Origin: Thalassospira sp.
Lineage (GTDB): Bacteria > Pseudomonadota > Alphaproteobacteria > Rhodospirillales > Thalassospiraceae
Direction: 5' to 3'
DNA length: 36,993 bases
Assembly: GCF_002709775.1 (NCBI RefSeq)
Contig: NZ_PAQR01000066.1
Coordinates: 1-36,993 of the forward strand
Under the pieces are notes generated by a model. The model made no database searches. It worked only from the letters and a program-made list of their open reading frames with translations, and was not told the origin of the DNA. The position numbers were made by a program, and so were the translations under genes. Positions 31,668 through 36,993 of the stretch are shown here, piece by piece; the first letter of the stretch is position 1; each line of letters starts with the position of its first letter.

Positions 31668-31938
31668 GTGAAGTCCCCTGTGTGTGATGTGATGCCCCTG
31701 CGATCGTTTTTGGGTCGCTTTGGGTGATATTATACAACTCAGAGGCGATTTTATTAAGGGCTATCGCATATAATGAAAGCCTGCGGGTTTGCGAGCTTCT
31801 TTGATGGGCGCCTGACATCCTCCTGCCATACAGCTGTCAGGAACCTGCGAGTGGTGCGATTTACATTGTTGGGAAACAAGGGGAAATTGCGGCTGCATAA
31901 CGCACATAACAACACGCGCAAACGCAGGAGCACTCTTA
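31668..31938. promoter_or_regulatory. Divergent promoter region, DUF2235 / GST
   Basis: 271 bp without a gene. TATAAT-like hexamers occur on the minus strand (31729-31734, towards DUF2235) and on the plus strand (31769-31774). AGGAG lies 8 bases before the GST start. No strong dyad was seen. Confidence 0.4.
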
Positions 31939-32577
31939 ATGTCATCAGATCGGAATTTGACCTTTTATCACGCGATCCCGTCCCGCAGCGGTACTGTCCA
32001 TTGGATGCTGCAGGAACTGGGCATTCCGTTTGATGTCAAACTTCTCGACATTCGCGGCGGGGAAGGGCAAACGCCAGAATTCCTTGCACTAAATCCGCTT
32101 GGCAAGGTGCCGACCATCGTCCATGGCGACACGGTCGTGACCGAGGCGGCCGCCATTTGCTGCTATCTGGCGGATTTGTATCCCGAGGCGGGACTGGCAC
32201 CAAAACTCGATGATCCGAAACGCGGCGAATATCTGCGTTGGTTGTTCTTTTCGCCGTCCACCATCGAACCGGCCATGATTGACCGGGTACGCCACTACAC
32301 GGCAGAAGACAGCAGTCAGAATTCCTATCGCGATTGGGAAACGCTGGTGCCGATCCTGGTTGATGTTGTGGGCAAGGCGGACCCTTGGCTGATGGGGGAG
32401 AACTTCACCACTGTTGATGTGGTGTTTGGTTCGACCATCCGGTTTGGCTGCATGTTTGGCATTCTGCCGAAATATCCGGAGTTCGAGGCCTATATCGCCC
32501 GGATCGATGCGCGCCCGGCTTATCAACGCGCGCAGGAACTCGATGCGCCGCATTTTGCTGCTGCCATGGCGGGCTAA
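31939..32577 (+). CDS. Glutathione S-transferase family protein
   Basis: 212 residues. The N-terminal thioredoxin-like domain contains LTFYHAIPSRSGTVHWMLQELGIPFDVKLLD, NPLGKVPTIVHGD with the cis-Pro, and the glutathione-binding VTEAAAICCYLADLYP; the C-terminal helical domain includes NFTTVDVVFGSTIRFG (the N-capping box). The SRSG segment suggests a beta/theta-like serine as catalytic residue. It differs from the two YfcG-like enzymes in this window. Start ATG 31939 has AGGAG eight bases upstream. The substrate is unknown. Confidence 0.92.
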   Translation: MSSDRNLTFYHAIPSRSGTVHWMLQELGIPFDVKLLDIRGGEGQTPEFLALNPLGKVPTIVHGDTVVTEAAAICCYLADLYPEAGLAPKLDDPKRGEYLRWLFFSPSTIEPAMIDRVRHYTAEDSSQNSYRDWETLVPILVDVVGKADPWLMGENFTTVDVVFGSTIRFGCMFGILPKYPEFEAYIARIDARPAYQRAQELDAPHFAAAMAG

Positions 32578-32605
32578 CCCGGCGGCTGTAATGGTATGAC
32601 GAATA

Positions 32606-32641
32606 AAAGGGCCGGTTTCTGCGATTTGGAACCGGCCCTTT
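32606..32641. terminator. Bidirectional terminator, GST / peroxiredoxin
   Basis: AAAGGGCCGGTT (32606-32617) and AACCGGCCCTTT (32630-32641) form a perfect 12-bp stem. The plus side continues with GGCATTTTAT and the minus side with TATTCG. It separates the convergent GST and peroxiredoxin genes. Confidence 0.85.
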
Positions 32642-32670
32642 GGCATTTTATCGGCCTTTAAAAGGCGTGC

Positions 32671-33228
32671 TTAGAGATTGGTATGATCAATCACTTCGCC
32701 GCGTGCCGGATAGTTTTTGGCAATCACGAAATCAAGGGCGCCAAGGATCTGGTCAAAGGCCGGACGGGCAAATGGCATGGTCTGAACCGTGCCGAAATAA
32801 AGCGTGCCATCCGGGCGCACCAGAAACAGACCGGGCTCAGAAAAGATGGCCGGCTCTTCATAACCGCTTGAGGTCACACCGTTCGAGGTCGAGATATAAA
32901 GTCCCCACTCGCGCGCGTTCTCAAGTGACAGGCCATAACCAAGGTCAACATTCTCAAGGCCCCATTTCGCCTTGGCCTCGGTCGCGCGGTCTTCGCCGTC
33001 GGACGAAACCACGACAACATTGACGCCGCGCTTGGCGAAGTCTTCAAGCTTGGTATCAAGATCCTTGAGGTATTTGCCGCAGATCGGGCAATGCAGGCCG
33101 CGATAGAAAACGACCATGGTGAAGTTTTCCGGTTTCTGATCGGCAAGCGACCATGTGCCGCCACCAACAAGCGGGACGGAAAGCGATGGCACCTTCTGGC
33201 GCGGCATAAGCGGGGTAATTGCAGACAT
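32671..33228 (-). CDS. Peroxiredoxin-like protein (AhpC/TSA, CPIC motif)
   Basis: 185 residues with a thioredoxin fold: KVPSLSVPLVGGGTWSLAD, then FTMVVFYRGLHCPICGKYLKDL, where Cys47 and Cys50 form a CPIC pair, and VVVVSSDGEDRATEAKAKWGL. The position of the first Cys is that of a peroxidatic cysteine, so reduction of peroxides is likely; the CxxC and the RG before it are characteristic of the AhpC/TSA-like subgroup. ATG 33228 has GAGG seven bases upstream; ATG 33240 would place that GAGG inside the gene. Its promoter carries a perfect 22-bp palindrome between -35 and -10, so it is strongly repressed by some dimeric repressor, probably the nearby TetR. Confidence 0.92.
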   Translation of the reverse strand: MSAITPLMPRQKVPSLSVPLVGGGTWSLADQKPENFTMVVFYRGLHCPICGKYLKDLDTKLEDFAKRGVNVVVVSSDGEDRATEAKAKWGLENVDLGYGLSLENAREWGLYISTSNGVTSSGYEEPAIFSEPGLFLVRPDGTLYFGTVQTMPFARPAFDQILGALDFVIAKNYPARGEVIDHTNL

Positions 33229-33266
33229 TTCGTTCCTCATGACTTGGGCCGTGTTTTGTTACACTT

Positions 33267-33294
33267 ATTATGGAATGATCATTCCATAAATCAA
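33267..33294 (-). promoter_or_regulatory. Peroxiredoxin promoter with embedded 22-bp palindromic operator
   Basis: On the minus strand TTGATT (33289-33294) and CATAAT (33267-33272) are 16 bp apart. Between and across them lies the perfect palindrome 33268-33289, arms TTATGGAATGA and TCATTCCATAA. An operator in this place would exclude RNA polymerase. Confidence 0.8.
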
Positions 33295-33350
33295 CAACAA
33301 AGATCCGGCATCACCGAACTGTGATGGGAAGCTTCTGTCGGGAAGGGCTG

Positions 33351-33974
33351 TTAAACCCGCTTGGCGACGATGAAGCGCGATCCGGTGCTTGCCGGATACT
33401 CACCGGTTTCAAGTATCTCAAACCCGGCGGCACGGATCATGTTTTCAAGCCGGTCATAGTTCAGGAAATGCACGCGCGGCGCTTTGCCAAGTTTCTGCAA
33501 AACCCAGATCAGCGGTTTGAGATAGCCAAGCTTTTGACCAAGGCAGGGTGTTTTGGAAATCAACATACCGCCGGGTTGGATGATGCTGTGCAGGGTGGCG
33601 ATCGCGTCTTCTGGCTCATCAAGCAAATGCAGGATGTTAAAGCCAAGCACGACGTCATAGCGATCAGCGGTAGCGGCGATGTCTTCAATCGTCTGCTTTG
33701 CAAAACTGACGTTGGTAATCGCTTCATCCCGGACCTTGTCCCGGGCAATTTCAATCATACGCCCGGAAATATCGGTGCCGGTCAGCTGCGCGACATTGGG
33801 GGCCAGTTTCAGGGCCGTTGTGCCAGTGCCACAGCCGATTTCAAGAACCTTCTGATCGGTCGAAAGATAGGCGCGCGTGCGGTTAAGGGTTTGCGCATAA
33901 GCGGCTTCGTTACCGATCCGCTTGCGGGCGTATTTGTCGGCTACAGAGTCCCAGAAGGTGTCGCTGCGTTTCAT
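33351..33974 (-). CDS. Class I SAM-dependent methyltransferase
   Basis: 207 residues. The SAM-binding motif I is VLEIGCGTGTTALKLA (about 43-58), with acidic motif LTGTDISGRMIEIAR, motif II-like YDVVLGFNILHLLDEP and post-motif LHSIIQPGGMLISKTPC. It belongs to the broad Methyltransf_11/25 group related to UbiE and small-molecule methyltransferases. The acceptor cannot be predicted. It lies between the peroxiredoxin and tetR genes on the same strand, so it may be part of that stress locus; 107 bp separate it from tetR. Confidence 0.9.
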   Translation of the reverse strand: MKRSDTFWDSVADKYARKRIGNEAAYAQTLNRTRAYLSTDQKVLEIGCGTGTTALKLAPNVAQLTGTDISGRMIEIARDKVRDEAITNVSFAKQTIEDIAATADRYDVVLGFNILHLLDEPEDAIATLHSIIQPGGMLISKTPCLGQKLGYLKPLIWVLQKLGKAPRVHFLNYDRLENMIRAAGFEILETGEYPASTGSRFIVAKRV

Positions 33975-34081
33975 GTGGTGTCCGGCTTGTGTACCCGATT
34001 TGCGGGCATTGATTGAAGTGCCGGACTATCAAGGAGTGCAGAGCAAAGCGCAACCGGAAACGATCAAGAAAACGTTCTGGT

Positions 34082-34663
34082 TTAGTCGAGGGCGGCCAGA
34101 ATGGTGTCGGTGTAATCCTGCAGGGTTTCCTGATCCGCACCACGGCGCGACATCAGTTGAACGCCCTGGAATGATCCGGTCAGGAAACGTGCAAGTGCGC
34201 GGACATTCTTGGTTTTGGAAATCGTGCCCTGATCGATGGCGCGTTTAAGGGCGGCGGCAAAGGTATCCTCGGCCCGGCGGAATGCCTGATGGGCGATGGC
34301 CGCCGTTTCCGGATCGTGCGGGGCAAGTTCCATACCGGAATTGACCATCAGGCAGCCCTTGTGGCGGCCTTCGGCACAGCCGGTTTTGGCCGTGTCGCGG
34401 AATGTCTTTTCAATTGCCGCGCGGCCGTCCTCGATATTGCGCAGATCTGCAAAACGCTGCGCACTGATTTTCTGGCTGTAATGATCAAGGACACGCAGGA
34501 ACAGCGCCTTCTTGTCGCCGAAGCTTGCATACATGCTGGCGCGGTTCAGGCCGGTTTCATCAACCAGATCCTGAATAGAGGTCGCTTCAAACCCCTTGCT
34601 CCAGAAAATGTTCATGGCGTTATCAAGAACGCTTTCTTCGTCAAACGCACGTGGCCGCGGCAT
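34082..34663 (-). CDS. TetR-family transcriptional repressor
   Basis: 193 residues. The N-terminal TetR helix-turn-helix reads AFDEESVLDNAMNIFWSKGFEATSIQDLVDETGLNRASMYASFGDKKALFLRVLDHY (about 5-63). The ligand domain contains two cysteines in KTGCAEGRHKGCLMVN, a pattern seen in AcuR/NemR-like regulators of electrophiles, so a reactive aldehyde or quinone signal is plausible. ATG 34663 has AAAGGA seven bases upstream. Its own upstream DNA carries two overlapping dyads, one of which resembles the peroxiredoxin operator, which indicates autorepression and control of the nearby stress genes. Confidence 0.92.
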   Translation of the reverse strand: MPRPRAFDEESVLDNAMNIFWSKGFEATSIQDLVDETGLNRASMYASFGDKKALFLRVLDHYSQKISAQRFADLRNIEDGRAAIEKTFRDTAKTGCAEGRHKGCLMVNSGMELAPHDPETAAIAHQAFRRAEDTFAAALKRAIDQGTISKTKNVRALARFLTGSFQGVQLMSRRGADQETLQDYTDTILAALD

Positions 34664-34681
34664 CAGCAGATCCTTTGATCA

Positions 34682-34711
34682 GTTCCAAACTTTGGAACGA
34701 GTGTTCTATAA
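34682..34711. promoter_or_regulatory. Operator region of the tetR gene (two overlapping dyads)
   Basis: GTTCCAAA-C-TTTGGAAC (34682-34698) is a perfect 8-bp-armed dyad. Overlapping it, TGGAACGAGTGTTCTATAA (34693-34711) matches the peroxiredoxin operator at 14 of 19 positions. Both lie 19-48 bp upstream of the tetR start. Confidence 0.65.
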
Positions 34712-34774
34712 TTCAGATCAAGATGGGCCGTCTGGGACGGAAAATCAACCAGCAGCTTATAGCCCACTGAGAAA

Positions 34775-35302
34775 TCAGGATTTTACGATCCGATCGAGGG
34801 TGACAAAGCTGTAATCCGGCCCGTCAGGGTTATCGACCTTTTGGCGTGCAGTTTCGCGCCATTGATCGGCAGGAAGGGGATCAAGGAAGGTGTCACCTTC
34901 GATCTCGGCATGGACTTCGGTCAGCTCATAACGCGTCGTAAAGGGCAGGGCGAGGTGATAGATCTGCGCGCCCCCGCCAATGATCACTTCATTGACACCA
35001 TCACGCGCGGCAATTTCATCGGCCAGGGCGATGGCGTCTTCCATGGTGTGGCAAACCCGGACATTTTCATGCTCATACGACCAGTCGGTGTCACGGGTGA
35101 CAACAATCGATGTGCGTTTGGGAAGCGGGCGACCGATGGCCTCGAACGTTACGCGCCCGATGATCATCGGCTTGCCAAGGGTGAGTGCCTTGAACCGTTT
35201 CAGGTCTTCGGGCAGTTCCCACGGCATCCAGCCATCCTTGCCAATAGCACCATTGGCGGCTGCGGCAACAACGGCAACACGTTCAATCCTGGGATCTGCC
35301 AT
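34775..35302 (-). CDS. folA: Dihydrofolate reductase
   Basis: 175 residues. VAVVAAAANGAIGKDGWMPWELPEDLKRFKALTLGKPMIIGRVTFEAIGRPLP contains the Met20-loop, the substrate acid (Glu in WELPED) and the NADPH-binding GR-TFEAIG; later VIIGGGAQIYHLAL and TRYELTEVHAEIEGDTFL are equally diagnostic. It regenerates tetrahydrofolate consumed by ThyA. The start is ATG 35302, which overlaps the thyA stop by one base (TGATG), so translation is coupled to thyA. Confidence 0.96.
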   Translation of the reverse strand: MADPRIERVAVVAAAANGAIGKDGWMPWELPEDLKRFKALTLGKPMIIGRVTFEAIGRPLPKRTSIVVTRDTDWSYEHENVRVCHTMEDAIALADEIAARDGVNEVIIGGGAQIYHLALPFTTRYELTEVHAEIEGDTFLDPLPADQWRETARQKVDNPDGPDYSFVTLDRIVKS

Positions 35303-36096
35303 CAAACAGCAACCTTGCCGGCGATATGCGGATGCGGGTCATAGCCGCTCAGTTCGAAATCATCAAATTTGAAATCAAAGATCGATTTGACGGCCGGATT
35401 GATCTTCATGGTCGGAAGCGGGCGGGTATCACGCGCAAGCTGTTCTTCGACTTGATCAAGATGGTTGGTGTAAAGATGTGCATCCCCAAGGGTATGGACA
35501 AAATCACCCACGCCCAGATCACAAACCTGCGCGATCATCATGGTCAGAAGCGCATAGGATGCGATGTTGAACGGCACACCCAGGAAGATATCGGCACTGC
35601 GCTGATAAAGCTGGCAGGACAGCTTGCCATCGGCGACATAGAACTGGAACAGGCAGTGGCACGGCGGCAGGGCCATGTTGGGCACATCTGCAACGTTCCA
35701 GGCCGAAACGATCAGACGGCGGGAATCGGGATTGTTTTTGATCTGGTCAATCAGGCCGGTGATCTGGTCGATGGTTTCGCCATTCGCCCCGCGCCAGGAG
35801 CGCCACTGGCCGCCATAGACCGGGCCAAGGTCGCCGTTTTCATCTGCCCATTCGTTCCAGATGCGCACGCCATTATCCTGCAGATATTTGACGTTGGTGT
35901 CGCCATCAAGGAACCACAGAAGTTCATGAATGATCGATTTCAGATGCAGCTTTTTGGTGGTGACCAGCGGGAAGCCTTCAGAAAGGTCAAAACGCATCTG
36001 GTGACCAAATATCGAGACAGTCCCGGTGCCGGTCCGGTCTTCCTTGCGCGTGCCGGTGTCACGCACCAGACGCATCAGATCGAGATATTGCTGCAT
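35302..36096 (-). CDS. thyA: Thymidylate synthase
   Basis: 264 residues, identical in length to E. coli Thy[69 protein letters not shown], the catalytic cysteine in [13 protein letters not shown] (equivalent to Cys146) and [24 protein letters not shown] are all present. It makes dTMP from dUMP and methylene-tetrahydrofolate. First gene of the thyA-folA pair. Confidence 0.98.
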   Translation of the reverse strand: MQQYLDLMRLVRDTGTRKEDRTGTGTVSIFGHQMRFDLSEGFPLVTTKKLHLKSIIHELLWFLDGDTNVKYLQDNGVRIWNEWADENGDLGPVYGGQWRSWRGANGETIDQITGLIDQIKNNPDSRRLIVSAWNVADVPNMALPPCHCLFQFYVADGKLSCQLYQRSADIFLGVPFNIASYALLTMMIAQVCDLGVGDFVHTLGDAHLYTNHLDQVEEQLARDTRPLPTMKINPAVKSIFDFKFDDFELSGYDPHPHIAGKVAV

Positions 36097-36215
36097 GCTG
36101 TTCCCTGCATTTTTGGAATCGCTTTTGTCGCAGCATAGTCAGGTCGACGGGCACGGGCAAGCGACGCCATCCGATCTTTGTTATGCCCATTATTTCGCAG
36201 CCTCTACTGACACAT

Positions 36216-36229
36216 CCTGTCAGGACAGG
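36216..36229. promoter_or_regulatory. Small dyad in the thyA / glycolipid-binding gap
   Basis: CCTGTC-AG-GACAGG is a perfect 6-bp-armed dyad, 120 bp upstream of thyA and 77 bp upstream of the plus-strand gene. A possible operator; no known family is implied. Confidence 0.35.
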
Positions 36230-36305
36230 TCAGGTAAAATCGCGAATGTCGGGTATAGTCAGCTTTCAGGGATTTGGGTGCATTTGCCACATGGGAGTGT
36301 TGGTT

Positions 36306-36866
36306 TTGCAAAAGGCTGTTCAGTGGGTCGATTGGAATGGAAATGGCCTTGAATACTGTTTCTGTCAGTCTGGTCCGGACGGGATAGAGCTTGAAGGAGT
36401 CGTGGTCGGGACGCGTCAGGGCCACTATGGCGGGTCTTATCTTGTGGTGACGGATGCCGCGTTCGCCACCCGCGAGGTCAAGGTAAGCTATGTTGGCGGG
36501 GCAGAATTGCACGTGACGTCAGACGGCAAGGGAAACTGGTTTGATTGCATCGCAAAGCGCGACCTGCCGTCTTTGGTGGGGTGCCTTGATGTTGATATCG
36601 CCATCACACCCGCGACAAACATGCTTCCGATCAAGCGATTGAAGTTAAGCGAGGGCGAAGCGCGCGAGATCTCAGCGGCCTATGTGCCGTTGCCAAACCA
36701 GATAGAGGGCGATTTTGTGCCCCAAAGCGCACCACAGCGTTACACCTGTTTGATGCCTGATCGCCGATATCGCTATGAAGGGCTGTTTCGCAATTTCTCG
36801 GCGGAGCTTGAGATTGATGACATTGGTCTTGTCCTCGATTACCCGGACACCTTCCGTCGCGTGTGA
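36306..36866 (+). CDS. Putative glycolipid-binding domain protein (PF06475 type)
   Basis: 186 residues from TTG 36306. The pattern VQWVDWNGNGLEYCFC, GVVVGTRQGHYGGSYLVVTDAAFATREVKVSYVG, GCLDVDIAITPATNMLPIKRLKLSEGEAREISAAYVPLP, RYTCLMPDRRYRYEGLF and the end LDYPDTFRRV matches the glycolipid-binding family (formerly DUF1089), whose biological role is poorly known. TTG 36306 has GGGAG eight bases upstream and gives the family-like start; ATG 36291 and an even longer frame from 36183 are alternatives without good ribosome sites. There is no signal peptide, so it is probably cytoplasmic. Confidence 0.82.
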   Translation: MQKAVQWVDWNGNGLEYCFCQSGPDGIELEGVVVGTRQGHYGGSYLVVTDAAFATREVKVSYVGGAELHVTSDGKGNWFDCIAKRDLPSLVGCLDVDIAITPATNMLPIKRLKLSEGEAREISAAYVPLPNQIEGDFVPQSAPQRYTCLMPDRRYRYEGLFRNFSAELEIDDIGLVLDYPDTFRRV

Positions 36867-36868
36867 AT

Positions 36869-36901
36869 TCCCGCAAGACGGGTGATGGTCGCTTGCCGGG
36901 A
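36869..36901 (+). other. Stem-loop after the last gene
   Basis: TCCCGCAAG (36869-36877) pairs with CTTGCCGGGA (36892-36901) with one bulge. No T run follows, so it is at most a weak terminator for the preceding gene. Confidence 0.4.
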
Positions 36902-36948
36902 TTGTGAAATGTTCCTGCGAAAATCAAAAAAAGATTTCCCGATTCCCC

Positions 36949-36978
36949 TTGTGAAACGGGGGTCCTTTGACCTATATA
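36949..36978 (+). promoter_or_regulatory. Candidate promoter at the right edge
   Basis: TTGTGA (36949-36954) and TATATA (36973-36978) are 18 bp apart. Read as CTTGTG and CCTATAT, it also resembles RpoH-type promoters of alphaproteobacteria (CTTGAA and CYTATNT). It would drive a gene beyond the window. Confidence 0.5.
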
Positions 36979-36993
36979 GGGGCCGTCGGGGCA

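Noticed and set aside
33980..34026. GTCCGGC/GCCGGAC inverted repeat between methyltransferase and tetR
   Set aside because: Seven-base arms separated by 33 bp in GC-rich DNA are likely by chance; no promoter elements coincide.

Overview
The window looks like chromosome from a free-living, moderately GC-rich alphaproteobacterium, most probably a Rhodospirillales member such as Thalassospira. This is inferred from gene content and protein style (cyoABCD followed by SURF1, tight Liv transporter operons, a YfcG-type GST, FadR-type and Zur-like operators). No rRNA, tRNA, CRISPR array, phage gene or complete insertion sequence is visible. Nearly all the DNA codes for housekeeping, transport and stress functions.

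Layout. 1-1.6 kb: a secreted or anchored protein with 30 Pro-Cys dipeptides, then a lower-GC HNH endonuclease gene that looks acquired. 1.9-4.1 kb: a probable cold-response pair, a DEAD-box RNA helicase and a CspA-type cold shock protein, ending in a strong terminator. 4.1-7.8 kb: a FadR-family regulator divergent from a complete polar amino acid ABC transporter, with a TGGTC-A-GACCA operator in front of the regulator. 7.9-9.7 kb: an MFS exporter and a DUF188 protein. 9.9-17.3 kb: a six-gene minus-strand operon (Liv-type binding protein, LivH, LivM, LivG, LivF and an aromatic-type aldehyde dehydrogenase) divergent from an AraC regulator, which suggests uptake and oxidation of an aromatic or branched carboxylic compound. 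17.4-17.7 kb: a 267-bp inverted-dimer repeat that folds as a three-way junction. 17.7-23.5 kb: a DUF3750 protein, a CobW-family zinc GTPase behind a Zur-like box, a lipoprotein hydrolase with tspO, and two divergent GST paralogues. 23.5-30.4 kb: an MHS-type MFS symporter divergent from cyoABCD plus SURF1 (terminal quinol oxidase). 30.4-37 kb: a DUF2235 hydrolase, a third GST, a CPIC peroxiredoxin, a methyltransferase, a TetR repressor, folA-thyA (overlapping) and a glycolipid-binding-domain protein.

Regulation. Three promoter regions (yfcG, the peroxiredoxin gene, the tetR gene) share a 19-bp element related to TGGAATGATCATTCCATAA. This suggests that the local TetR protein runs a small stress regulon. 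Two FadR-type sites and one Zur-type site are also visible.

The most unusual structure is the repeat at 17400-17666. Its two halves are diverged inverted copies of one unit. Each half has kept its own internal 13-15-bp stem although the stem sequences differ. This points to selection on a folded nucleic acid, and it is the best candidate here for something undescribed.
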